Part shown: in pieces, positions 44,031-54,113 of the stretch | Layout: every line of letters begins with the position of its first letter | How positions within the stretch are numbered: the first letter of the stretch is position 1 | Source of the DNA: Anopheles merus | Lineage: Eukaryota > Arthropoda > Insecta > Diptera > Culicidae | NCBI RefSeq assembly: GCF_017562075.2 | Contig: NW_024427619.1 | Span: forward strand, 92,725 to 156,724 | Length of the DNA stretch: 64,000 nucleotides | Direction: 5' to 3' | Notes under the pieces: model-generated | The model's database searches: none | What the model was told of the DNA's origin: nothing | The model's input: the letters and a program-made list of their open reading frames with translations, nothing else | Position numbers and translations under genes: made by a program

Positions 44031-44658
44031 AATTTTTGATGGCGTCGATCTTTGCCGGGTCGGGTCGTAGGCCTCTGCTGTCGATGATATGCCCCAAGTA
44101 GCGTATTTCCAACTTGTTGAATGCGCACTTTTCACTCCAGATGGTAAACCCATAGTCCCTTATGCGCTTCAGCGTTTCTTCAAGAGCTGCATCATGCTCT
44201 TCCTGTGTTTTCCCTCCAACTATTACGTCATCCATGTAAGTAGATACTCCATTTACTCCGGCGAGCATTTCATCCATTATCTGCTGAAAGGCACCAGGGG
44301 CATCTTTTATGCCTGGAGGAAGCCTGTTGTAATGGTATAGACCACGATGCGTATTAATTGTCAGCAGGGGTCGGCTCTTTGCTTCTATTTCTACCAGCAT
44401 AAATGCATCGGATAAATCAATTTATGAAAATATTACGCAACGGGCTAGCTTAGAAAAAATGTCCTGGGGTAAAGGAAGCGGATATTCGTGCGGGTGTAAT
44501 GCTGCATTGAGTCCGGTGCTATAGTCTCCGCAAAGCCGTATTTTGCCGTTAGCCTTTCGAACCTCTACGACTGGTGCTGCCCAATCCGAATAGTCACAGG
44601 AACTGATGATGCCTAGATTCTCAAGCCGATCCAACTCTTTATTTACAGCATCTTCCAT
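43981..44658 (-). pseudogene. Gypsy3 RT
   Basis: RT starts near LDRLENLGIISSCDYSDWAAPVV and carries IRLCGDYSTGLN, LSDAFMLVEIEAKS, NTHRGLYHYNRLPPG and catalytic YMDD at about 44230. TAA at about 44425 replaces a codon between FS and IDLSDAF in the same frame. At about 44030 the run CAAAAATTG is one A short, so the frame shifts before KLPAPKDV. Other RT motifs are intact. Confidence 0.88.
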
Positions 44659-44661
44659 CGC

Positions 44662-45180
44662 CTATGCAACCGGACGTTTCGGTCGAAAAACTGGTCTGCT
44701 CCCTTGTTGCAGCTGTAGGTGAATTTGTGCATTGGTGCACAGGCCCGTTCCACTAAAAAGCGAAGGAAATGCTTTCTCCCAGGATCGTGGTTCAGCTGTG
44801 CCTATGTGATTGCAATAGCTATCCATCAGGGCGGTCCCCAAGCCGAAAAGATGAATTAAATCAGCCCCGAACAATGACACATCCGCTTTTGACACGCGAA
44901 TTGTCGCTTGCTTGGTGGTATTATTAATGCCCACGTTCGCTTCAAACTCACCTTGAAGGCCGAAAACTTCACCAGTAGCTGCTTTCGCTCTTACCTTGGG
45001 TGGGTTGAGGTGAGGCTTACCTAACTGCTTCCATAGTTGCTGGTTAATGACAGTGATGTCCGATCCGGTGTCTAGCTGTAGTCGAGCTGGCTTCTCTCCG
45101 ATGAGTATGCTGACGAATTTCCGCTTCTGCTGCACGCTGCATACGTTGACACGTGCTACTCGCGATGACACTGCACGGCG
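44662..45180 (-). pseudogene. Gypsy3 protease region
   Basis: An open frame with active site LQLDTGSDITVI at about 45055, followed by the linker to RT. It ends at an in-frame TAG at 44660, two codons before MEDAVNKELDRL. At its right end the frame crosses the LINE-A insertion point and, without the insert, would continue directly from gag, so gag and pol were one open frame. Confidence 0.86.
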
Positions 45181-45453
45181 ATGATATCATGATTTAGAGA
45201 GAGATTGACTGTCAAACTGAGTGGATGTGCCTTCCTAGTGCTCCTGATTTTTTATGCTGTTTTGCCGTGCTATTTTCTGGAATTTCAACATTTGCAACAG
45301 TGGTGCTGCTGAGTTGTTCGTGCTGGCTAGTGCGTGCCTTCGATTAATATAAAGTTGCACTGGAGTTCTTCTGTTAATTCAACATTTTTGCCGAGAAAGT
45401 GTTTGGCTTCGTTTCTGCTCCTGTCACTCATCAGTTTGTGCTGAGTCATCGTT

Positions 45454-46650
45454 ATGCAGTGCTCAACCTGCAATGCACCCACCGATAGTGCTAATTCGGT
45501 GTCCTGTGCCGGTGTTTGTGGTTCCAAGCATCACACCCATTGCACGGGGTTGTCTCGTGATTCTACTCGTGAGCTTGGGCGTAATAATCAGTTATTGTGG
45601 TTGTGCAAAACATGTCACGAGTTTCGCAATGGCACAAATTCACTTCTCACAAGTGAGATAGCAGCCCTACTCGAATTGGTGAAAGCAGATATTCTCACCA
45701 CAATTGACTCATCTCTCTCTTCTCTTAGATCGGCTATCAAGAGCGATTTGCTTCCTGAGATCCTCGCTCTCGTTGATAAGCGAGCGCTAGCACCCATATT
45801 AGCTAAGCCGTCTGTTAGCAACGCATCGCTTACGCACACATCCACTAATGTATCGTCGCTCAATGCCACAAATACATCCAGAACGACTAAAACAGCTTCC
45901 GCTCGCCGTACATTTACTAACTCAACGGAGCTCACTGCTGATATCCAAGCTGCGAACGATACCAACACTGTAGAAGATTCTGTCAACTGTAACCACTACA
46001 ATCATCGTACTAAGCCGACTAGTGATGTTAGTGCTGGAAACTACCGAACAAATACACAAGCATCTTCTGATCCTGTTTTGAACCAAAACACCACCAACAC
46101 GGGCATAGCCGAGAAAGTATGGTTATACTTCACGAACATCAAATCGCATGTCTCCGCTGATGATATGCGTGTGTGGCTTAAAGCTGTGCTACCAACGGAC
46201 GATATTAATGTTTACCGTCTCACGAAAAAGAATGTGAACCTGGACTCGATGTCCTACATATCGTTCAAAGTGAGTGTTCCTAAATCTCTTAAGGAGCTTG
46301 CGCTGCAGTCTACTATTTGGCCAGTTTCACTTACTGTTCGGGAGTTTGTTGCTCGTGGCCTACCAAAGCAACGTGTACATGAAAGGGCTCGATTTGACCC
46401 TTCTGAGCTTATTTCGCATCGTACAAATAGTGAAAATTGCTCTTCAGCTGTGCCAAAAACTACCGCTCATCCGGATCATTTTTTGGAACATCGATCGCCA
46501 CCCCCACAGCGCGGGATTCTATCACCATCCCAGTTGACCGAGATCCTAGAGGCTATTCAACTGGAGTTTCCTCTCACACCGCCTCAGTTATCACCGGGGG
46601 TGGGGCTTCAATCACAATTCAATCTCAGCAACAGAACAGCTCACAATTGA
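45454..46650 (+). CDS. LINE-A ORF1 protein with PHD-type finger
   Basis: 398 residues, intact. The N-terminal PHD-like zinc finger reads CSTC, CAGVCGSKHHTHC and WLCKTC within the first 55 residues. A long Ser/Thr/Asn-rich middle follows. The C-terminal globular domain runs from KVWLYFTNIKSH to IWPVSLTVREFV at about residues 218-310 and recurs in the other two LINE ORF1s of this window. CR1 ORF1 proteins of this design are thought to bind nucleic acid in the element RNP. The end of ORF1 overlaps ORF2 in another frame. Confidence 0.88.
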   Translation: MQCSTCNAPTDSANSVSCAGVCGSKHHTHCTGLSRDSTRELGRNNQLLWLCKTCHEFRNGTNSLLTSEIAALLELVKADILTTIDSSLSSLRSAIKSDLLPEILALVDKRALAPILAKPSVSNASLTHTSTNVSSLNATNTSRTTKTASARRTFTNSTELTADIQAANDTNTVEDSVNCNHYNHRTKPTSDVSAGNYRTNTQASSDPVLNQNTTNTGIAEKVWLYFTNIKSHVSADDMRVWLKAVLPTDDINVYRLTKKNVNLDSMSYISFKVSVPKSLKELALQSTIWPVSLTVREFVARGLPKQRVHERARFDPSELISHRTNSENCSSAVPKTTAHPDHFLEHRSPPPQRGILSPSQLTEILEAIQLEFPLTPPQLSPGVGLQSQFNLSNRTAHN

Positions 46651-47773
46651 TAGACCCATTCGTGATATATTACCAAAATGTTCGAGGCCTTCGCACCAAA
46701 TACAATGAATTGCGCCTTTCTGCGAATGAATCAGGGTTTGAAATGCTTGCCCTTACTGAAACCTGGTTAAATGAATCGATTCCATCCAACATGGTCCTTG
46801 ATAGTGATGCCTACAACATATACCGCTGCGATCGAAGCAGGTTAAACAATGAACGTTCGCGTGGGGGTGGTGTGCTACTTGCATGTTCCGTTCGATATCC
46901 TTCTGTGGCACTTAACATTAATCAACCCACGCTTGAAGCTTTATGTATACGTGTTTCTTTTTCTAAGTTTCGTCTTTATGTGGGGATTGTTTATGTGCCA
47001 CCGTATTTGAGCAGCGACCGCAACTATTTGGAATCCCTTTCTGCTTTCATCAGTGATGCATACATGCAAATGAAACCGAATGATCATCTTATCCTTCTGG
47101 GCGACTTCAACCAACCTGCGTTAGAGTGGTCGCTTTCTACCGTAGTAAGGCCAGATTCATCTTCAGCTATAAGACATTATGTGCCACATATTTCTTCGAA
47201 TACATCCAGTTCCTGCTTTTTGGATATGTTAAACTTGCATGAACTCTATCAGCTGAACGGGGTGCATAACCATTTAAATCATTATTTGGACCTGGTGCTC
47301 TCCAACTCTGCTGCAGCAGCTTGTTGTTCTGTGTATCCTGCTTCGTCACTGCTCCTGCCCCAGGATGCCCATCATCCTGCCCTAGAAATTGTGTTACCGT
47401 CTTCTTTATTTAGGGCTAGTAGGGTTAGGAATGTATTACCTTCTGCTCCTAATTCATTGAGTGTTCGTTATAATTTTCGGCTCACAGACTATCGTAAACT
47501 TAATTCAATTCTATCTCGTTCCGACTGGTCTTTTTTTTATCAATGTACATCGGTCGACGAGGCTGTCCAATCGTTTAATGCTTTGTTAACCTCTGCACTC
47601 CTTTCATGTACACCTATTTTTCGTTCCCCTCCTAATCCTCCCTGGTCCAATCGTACTCTTCGCAACCTGAAAAAGGATAGAATGAAATATCTTAGCAGGT
47701 ATCGTCTGAACCGATCTGCATTCAACTTTCGTTTATTTAAGTACGCTGCCTCTGCGCATCGACTATACAACAG
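46437..47773 (+). pseudogene. LINE-A ORF2 endonuclease domain
   Basis: An AP-like endonuclease that nicks the target to prime reverse transcription. Blocks in order: YYQNVRGLRTKYNEL, LALTETWLN, GGGVLLACS, GIVYVPP, LLGDFNQPALEW, LDLVLSN and HHPALEIV. All expected catalytic blocks are present. The start is uncertain: the frame opens at 46437 inside ORF1, and the true N-terminus may be a later codon near LIDPFVIYYQ. The frame is broken at 47774 by an inserted DNA element, with RT continuing at 48999. Confidence 0.9.
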
Positions 47774-48998
47774 CCCAAGGACGCAAAAACCGACGGCGGC
47801 CTGTGTAAGCTGAGCTCCCTACAAAGCTCTCCACAAAGCTCTCGTTTGCAGTCTTGTCGAGAGCTTCGCCTCAGGCGCCCAAACCATCCGTCACGCACAC
47901 ATCTAAACGTTCTGGTTTCGTCAGCCACTCACGCATACCAATGTGTTTGCTCCACCCCCTTTTTCGGTTTACTTATAGAAATGATGAGGCTGTTCACATT
48001 TGCTTTATGCACACATTCGCATGCTGTTTATAAAATAATATCTCTCTCCCTTCCCACATGTGTTTCGGCATACTCCCGCTGTGTAGACGGCAGAACGCTT
48101 TCCCCGTTCCAAATTTACCGTTCATCCTCCTCTTGTTCTTCCTTCCTCCTACCGCGCTCGGGGTACCATCCGTGCTGCGCGTGTTCCACTGGCTTCAGTT
48201 TAGTGATGACGTCATGAACAGGAGCTGCGCGTTTTGAACCGGCTTCTGTTAAGTAATGACGCTGGGCTGCGCGCCTTTCGACATGTTCTTGGCGTAATCC
48301 AGTGCGTTGGTTTGTGGCAGTGTTGTGCTGAACGCTGTCCAAAAATGAACCAATAATTTATGTACGTAGTATGTATTACTATGGAGAGTTTTGCACATAT
48401 GATTAGATCAACACTTACCTTAATATTTTAAAACTGGAAAACGTTTTCTTTCCGTCGCTCATTTTGAACATTGTTGACGAGGCTAGCAGGTGATAAATAG
48501 CGCACACACCTGTAACTTTTTAGACGCCAAGGGTTAGTTGAATGTACCTGCACAAGCACACAGCAAGAAACTTACCTCAACAATTTGCTAGGATAAATCA
48601 TTCCATAACTGAAGAAGAAGGAACACGGCACAAAACGTAAAGAGCAAAGTACGTCGCACAAGAAATCGCACATCACTTCAGTACATCCTTCCATAGGGAA
48701 AATTCTGGACAGACTGAGGATGCCTCACACTCGGATGAGAGCGATAGCAGAAAAATCATGGTGGATCGAGAGAGATGGGTAGACTCGGTCCAGCGATATC
48801 CGCTGGTAAATGCATGTGTGCGTGACGAACGAAAGACTTCAGACCCCGCTACCCCCTTTTTCCTCCATCATTTTTCGTCACACGCACACACCTCTACACG
48901 GGCGGCGGTTTTCCGTCCAAAATCTAGAAATAGAAGACTGGACCTCTCGCTTTGGCACACAGAAAAATCTCTCAACAACTTCGGCTCTGCTACTTGGG
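47774..48998. mobile_element. 1225-bp element with CCCAAG/CTTGGG ends inside LINE-A
   Basis: The element begins CCCAAGGACG and ends CTACTTGGG, flanked by AG on both sides. Cutting out the element and one AG joins the two parts of ORF2 in frame with good fit to the linker between endonuclease and RT. A subterminal inverted match also exists (near ACGGCGGCCTGTGT on the left and ACACGGGCGGCGG at about 48894-48910). CCCAA fits the CMCWR start of CACTA/EnSpm ends, but superfamily is a guess. No transposase gene is seen. Confidence 0.65.
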
Positions 48999-50795
48999 AG
49001 GGCTCGTTTTGAGGCCTATTCGAGTAGACTGCAATCGCGTTTCCGTTCTGATCCAGCATCCTTCTGGCAATTTGTTAGAATACGAAGAGGGTGCAATACG
49101 TTACCTAATGAAATGGTACTTGATTCTCGAACTGCCTCTACGCCTGTTGAGATCTGTGAGCTATTCTCTGCACATTTTTCCCAAATGTTTGAGCCACCGG
49201 TTAGTGACCCTAACCTTATTGAGGGTGGGCTTCTCTACACGCCAGAGAACTTAATTAATCTCTCCGATATTTCGGTTAGTTCTGAAACAGTTGTACAGGT
49301 GTTATTTGGGTTGAAACGTTCTTTTACTCCTGGTCCAGATGGCATTCCTGCCTCTGTTTTAATAAACTGTAAGGACGTGCTTGCTCCACACCTTGCTAAA
49401 ATTTTCAACCTTTCACTTTCTCTTGGGGTTTTTCCTGCTCTTTGGAAATCCTGTTGGCTTTTTCCGGTACACAAAAAGGGCTGCCGTAGCATTGTTTCTA
49501 ATTATCGTGGGATAACCCAAACATGCGCCACAGCCAAAACTTTTGAGCTATGTATCCTTCCAACCATACTTCATAGTTGTAGTTCAGCTATTAGCCCTAA
49601 ACAGCATGGGTTTATGCCTGGTAGGTCTACTTCAACTAATCTCATGTCTTTTGTTTCCAATATTTTTAGATCTTTTGAGGCCGGTACCCAACTTGATGCA
49701 ATATACACCGACTTTCATGCTGCTTTTGATAGTTTACCTCACTCTTTATTATTAGCTAAATTGTCTAAACTTGGTTTTGGTGATGGCATTATTAGCTGGC
49801 TGTCCTCATATTTAAGTAATCGATCATGCAGGGTTAAAACCGGGTCGTACTTATCTGAGGAGTTTTTTTGTACGTCAGGTGTCCCTCAGGGTTGTGTGCT
49901 TAGTCCACTTCTGTTTTCTTTGTTCATCAATGATGTTTGTAATGTTTTACCTCCTGATGGTCATCTTCTTTATGCGGATGATATCAAAATCTTTTTACCT
50001 GTGTCTTCTTCTTCTGATTGTCTGAGACTTCAGCATTACCTCAATGCATTTGTTCATTGGTGTTCATCCAATTTACTTCGCCTGTGTCCCGAAAAATGTT
50101 CTGTTATTTCTTTCTCTCACTCTCTTTCTCCTGTTTTATTTAACTATACTCTCTCTAGCGCTTCCCTCTCTCGTGTTATGTCCATCCGTGACCTTGGTAT
50201 TATACTTGACTGTCGTCTTAACTTTAAACTGCAGCTTGATGAGGTGCTACTAAAAGCAAACCGAACCCTTGGGTTTATCTTACGTTTTACCTCTATTTTT
50301 AGAGATCAAAGCATCCTAAGAATCCTTTATTGTGCTTTGGTAAGGCCTATTCTTGAATATGCTAGTATCATCTGGAATCCTCCCACTATTGATGGCTGTT
50401 CGAGAATTGAAAGCATTCAGCGTCTCTTTACCAGGATTGCTTTTCGTCGTTTGTTCGGTGCTGCCTCACTACCTCCCTATGAAACGCGATTGCAGTTATT
50501 CAATCTTCACTCTTTAAGCTTCCACCGCCAAGTGTTTCAGGCTTGTTTTATTGGTGGCTTATTACTTTCTGCTACTGATGCTCCTGATTTACTCTCGTCC
50601 ATCTCGCTGTATGTTCCCTCTCGTTCTCTTCGTCCACGTGATCCTCTGTCAATTGAAACACGTCATACTCTTTATACTTTCAATGACCCTCTTCTGTCCT
50701 GTTTCAGATTGTTTAACCACTTTTACTATCTCTTTGATTTCGACTCCTCTCTTAACTCTTTCCGTAACCGTATTTTTTCTTCTAATTCCCTTTAA
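48999..50795 (+). pseudogene. LINE-A ORF2 reverse transcriptase
   Basis: Continuation of ORF2, open to TAA 50793. RT blocks: SFTPGPDGIPASVL, FPVHKKGC, SNYRGIT, QHGFMPGRSTSTNL, YTDFHAAFDS, SGVPQGCVLSPLLF and catalytic LLYADDIKIF at about 49970. The thumb region follows (LGIILDCRLNF, LVRPILEYASIIW, IESIQRLFTR). The RT has no internal lesion. A 3' untranslated region of about 230 bp precedes the TGAAA tail. Confidence 0.93.
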
Positions 50796-51028
50796 TTATC
50801 CTCCTTAGTTTTCTATTACTCTCTTTTTTTTGTAAAGTTTATGATAGTCTCTACGCTCTACCCTTGTTTTTTTCTTTTCTTTTTTGCTAGGTCAAGACTA
50901 GGTTAGTTAGGCTTAGTTTTTCATGAATCATTTTGTTTTTTTGTTAGTATTTAATTAGTTTTAAGTCCATTATATTTAGCCTTGATGGCAGATATTGTAT
51001 TAAATAAATGAAATGAAATGAAAATGAT

Positions 51029-52139
51029 CGAATCGCGGTCGTCCTCTGCGCCGTTGTGACGAGTTGCAGAAACCCTCTCGATGACCTGTACGTCCACAAT
51101 CTCGGCACTTGTTGGTTCTGTAGGTGCAGTCCCGGGTCCAATGCAGAGCACCACAAAGCCAGCACAGGGTGCGGGGTTTGGAGGCTTCGTTTCGGGGTGC
51201 TGGTTTGGGGTAGCGCTCGTTGTTGGTGTTTCGATGCCACTGGCGGTTGTTTCTGCCTTGCACTGCCTGTACTCGCTCACTAGTGTCCGTAGCGATCATA
51301 GCGCTATCAGCTTTTACACGCACTAAACGTTGACAATCTGCTGCTAGCAGCTCTAGGGTGGCGTTCTTCCTGTCTTCAATGGCGGCTAACTGTTTCATTC
51401 TTATGTCCTGTACGCTTTCGTCCTTTAATCCGCATACGAGGATGAGGCACTTAAAATCTTCCTCCGTCATCGAAGAAAATTCTGCATCGACGCACGCTTT
51501 ATTAACTCGACAGGTAAATGCTAGCAGATCCTCGGTGCGCGTTTTGGTAATATTAAGAAACTTGAAACGTTTGCTTAACACCGACTCCATTTTGCCGAAC
51601 AGGACGGTAAGCTTTTCCACCATTTCGTTGAAGCTGAAATCTCGCGGTGCACGCGGCAAAATAAAATTACTAAACCGGGCGTGTTCAGCGGTTCCAAGCT
51701 TACGTCCCAGGAGTCGAACCTTGGCGGCGTCATCCAAGCGAGAAGCATCTTCACGAAACAAATCTACATACCGCGTGTACCATGATTCGAAGGTTACTCC
51801 CGCTTCTGGATCGTACCGGAACTCACTAATATTACTGGCGAGGGCTTCCAGTATCAACTCCGGATTGCTCGGTTTTGGCACAAATTGCAGATCGGGGGTC
51901 GGTGGCTGCTGCTGCTGTTGTTGTTGCACGAGCTGCGATAACAGTTGCTGTTGCTGTGCCATTTGCTGCTGCTGTTGGGCCAATTGCTGTTGTAAAAGCT
52001 GCAGCGTTTGCTGCAGCGGCGATAAATCCGATGGCGTGTGCTGCGGTGGCTGGGGGTGAAGGAACCCTGTGTTCAGGACCCCATTTTGTGAGAGACGACG
52101 TTGCTCCTCGATGATCGGCGTCTCTTCTGGGCTGTACAT
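51029..52139 (-). pseudogene. Gypsy3 gag, intact up to the LINE-A site
   Basis: The likely start is ATG 52139 (MYSPEETPIIEEQRR), about 55 nt after the LTR; the open frame upstream of it is the primer-site region. A Gln-rich coiled segment from CAG-type repeats spans plus-strand 51900-52010. A gypsy capsid core follows (TFESWYTRYVDLF, LLGRKLGTAEHARF) and two knuckles, CWLCGALHWTRDC and CRDCGRTGHREGFC. It stops being gag at the LINE-A junction. Without LINE-A the frame continues straight into protease. No stop lies within. Confidence 0.88.
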
Positions 52140-52182
52140 TCTGCGGCGTTTCCCTACTTGTCGTTGACCGTTTCCACTTAAA

Positions 52183-52193
52183 CTCGTCGCCAC
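52183..52193 (-). promoter_or_regulatory. Gypsy3 primer-binding site
   Basis: On the minus strand GTGGCGACGAG follows the 5' LTR end CATAAAA directly. TGGCGAC starts are common for gypsy primer sites. The tRNA is not assigned. Confidence 0.65.
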
Positions 52194-52481
52194 TTTTATG
52201 TTGTTGTTGACTTATACTTTATTTTAACAAACATATATATAAAAAACGATCAAATGATAAAAGAAAAAGGAATACGGTGCCGCGCGCGCTAGCCACGTCT
52301 ATTGCTGGTGCAGATAAGATCCCGAGTGTTCGTTACATCGCAGGATCCCCGATCGTAATGGATCATGCACGAGAGAGAGAGAGAGAGAAAGAGACGACTA
52401 TATTCGCTACACATCGAATGCTGTCAGTTCCCGGAAAGCATCGAGTGTGCGAAGAGGCTGCAGTCTCGGCGGACTGCAACA
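52194..52481 (-). repeat. Gypsy3 5' LTR
   Basis: 288 bp, minus-strand start TGTTGCAG and end CATAAAA, flanked on the right by the CTACT duplication. The end is unusual because it does not finish in CA. The same end in both LTRs and the exact duplication support this border. Confidence 0.92.
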
Positions 52482-53131
52482 CTACTTGTTTCACCTCCAC
52501 CTTGTTTGAGGACTTTTCGGAATCGCATAACATTAGCCATGTCCTCAACGCCACCGGATCCCCACAAGCCAATGGACAGGTAAAGCGGGTGAACCGCGTG
52601 TTGCGTCCCATCCTTAGCAAGCTATCTGATGCTCCAGACCAGACCGATTGGGTGTCCAAGTTGCGATCAGCCGAGTATGCTTTAAACAATACCGTCCACA
52701 CATCTACGAACTTCTGCCCTTCTGTCTTGCTCTTTGGTGTTGAACAACGCGGTAAGATTCCGGATGAAATACTCAAACACTTAGACGAAAAATGTGACCA
52801 AGTCCCTAGGGACTTAGGAGCCATTCGGGCTAAAGCGTTAGAAAAAATAGAAGAATCTCAACGGAAGAATGAGGATTATTTTAGCAAGAAGCATAAACCA
52901 CCACAATGTTACAAATAAGATGAATTAGTAGCCATACGTTATACCGATATGACCGATAGCGGTAATAAGAAGCTCAATCCCAAGTTCAGGGGACCGTATG
53001 CCATTCATAAAGTGTTACCTCATGATAGGTACGTGGTACGTGACGTAGAAGGGTGTCAACTCACACAACTACCCTACGATAGGGTTCTAGAAGCGAATAA
53101 GTGGCGACGCTGGACCGAGTCCAGTGATTAG
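52482..53131 (+). pseudogene. Gypsy2 integrase C-terminal part
   Basis: It continues from 41622 in frame: CFTSTLFEDF, then SPQANGQVKRVNR at about 52565. In this last motif the catalytic Glu of the DDE triad should precede RVNR, but the codon at 52583-52585 is AAG (Lys), so catalysis would be lost. One in-frame TAA at 52916 interrupts the C-terminal domain, which resumes with FRGPYAIHKVLPHDRYVV and ends at 53131, shortly before the 3' LTR. Confidence 0.88.
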
Positions 53132-53168
53132 GAAATTGAGGGCAATTTATTGTTCAGGATAGCCGAGC

Positions 53169-53439
53169 TGTAACGTCCGGACTAATATCGCCCACTGTGC
53201 ACTCAACCTGAACCCCGAACGCAGCGGTATAAACGCGTTATACCTTGACCGCTGGAGCACCCGGTGTGCTAGATGAACTGTCATAGAATAAAGCTCTCTT
53301 CTTGGCGCGACATTGAACTGAACAGCCGTAAGCCACTGACTTCTGCGTATAATTATTTGTGTGCTCTTCCGAATTGTGCTAAATCTTATCAAAACGGCCA
53401 ATTAACCTTCCGCCAACCGTAAAACGCTTGGTCGTTACA
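53169..53439 (+). repeat. Gypsy2 3' LTR
   Basis: 271 bp, TGTAACGTCC to GTCGTTACA, with AATAAA conserved. It is followed directly by CTGTCAAAT, which does not match the left flank. Confidence 0.9.
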
Positions 53440-53513
53440 CTGTCAAATTTAGAAAACCGCGTATCTCCGAATCAACGTAAGTCGAAAACCGTGTAACTCG
53501 GGAACAGACTGTA
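53440..53513 (-). repeat. End fragment of a small TIR family (CAGNCNGTYCCCGAG)
   Basis: Read on the minus strand it starts TA-CAGTCTGTTCCCGAG and continues ACACGG with several CGCG words. The segment starting at 59616 begins TA-CAGGCAGTCCCCGAG and also continues ACACGGTTA. They look like related transposon ends that target TA. Only the tip is left here because Gypsy2 abuts it. Confidence 0.55.
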
Positions 53514-54105
53514 TATCTATTTTCGGCAGCATTTAAACTGCAGTTTATCGTGATTTTAAAATTCCGAACGAGTTAGAATAAATTAAATAAGCATAAAATA
53601 TTTGATTTACACCACTTTTTCATTGTAATACTGTTCGTGTTCTCTTAATCACAAAACCTGCCGAACTACAGTTCGAACTCATTGGTTGAACTTCTATTCC
53701 CTGCCAACTATTGAATATGTGCTTTTGTGCTGGCACGTTTTTCCATATTAAAAAAAAATCTGAAAGTTTTCTCGGCAAGCCATGATATTTTGTTGAATAT
53801 TTCAAAACCGGGTTTTCCATACAAACGAATATTTTTAATTGAACTCTGAGCCTATTATCGACCCGCCATGCAATTGAAAGCAATTTGCAAGGACGCGCGA
53901 TGGCTCGCACGCCATACAAGTTCACAGCCCCATAGTCCTCGCATTAAAGAGCTTGCGAGCCTAGGCAGTTTTTTCACCTCTAGTTTTAGCAGTTTTAATT
54001 ATAGCACCCCGAGAGCAGGTATAACAGCGCAATTTATAGCATACTAAACATCCGAATTTTGACATTTAATGTTGAAAAAATTCCACAAAAATTGAAATAG
54101 TGATC
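53514..54105. other. Unassigned region
   Basis: No gene is supported. A 101-codon minus-strand frame (53620-53925) has no motif I recognise. Confidence 0.4.
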
Positions 54106-54113
54106 TTTTAGAC

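Larger units (their letters stand above)
45186..51023 (+). mobile_element. LINE-A: near full-length CR1-clade non-LTR element
   Basis: It sits in Gypsy3 between gag and protease, with target duplication ATGAT at 45181-45185 and 51024-51028. It has a 5' untranslated region, ORF1, and ORF2 with endonuclease and RT, and ends in TGAAATGAAATGAAA repeats, a tail type I associate with Anopheles T1/Q elements. ORF2 is split by a 1225-bp insert (47774-48998) but is otherwise open, so LINE-A was probably intact when it inserted. Confidence 0.93.
41623..52481 (-). mobile_element. Gypsy3: Mag-like Ty3/gypsy element inserted in Gypsy2
   Basis: LTRs at 41623-41922 (3' LTR) and 52194-52481 (5' LTR) are oriented to the left, with the target duplication CTACT at 41618-41622 and 52482-52486. 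Gypsy2 integrase reads in frame across the empty site. Gag and pol form one continuous frame once LINE-A is removed. RT sequence around INTHRGLYHYNRLPPG suggests the Mag lineage. One stop near 44660, one near 44425 and a one-base loss near 44030 disable pol. Confidence 0.93.
37073..53439 (+). mobile_element. Gypsy2: old Ty3/gypsy element hosting a four-deep nest
   Basis: Direct LTRs at 37073-37340 and 53169-53439 start TGTAACGTCC and end GTYRTTACA. Gag, protease, RT, RNase H and integrase lie between, interrupted by a LINE fragment in gag and by Gypsy3 in integrase. Removing the nested sequence leaves roughly 5 kb, a normal gypsy size. Stops, a deletion in RT and a changed integrase active-site residue show it is dead. 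No target duplication flanks it. Confidence 0.9.

Noticed and set aside
51358..52059. Plus-strand 233-codon frame with Cys-rich tail
   Set aside because: It is the antisense shadow of Gypsy3 gag. The Cys run is the reverse of the CAG-encoded Gln tract.
53620..53925. Minus-strand 101-codon frame as a host gene
   Set aside because: It has no motif, splice context or neighbour to support it, and its length is within chance for this window.
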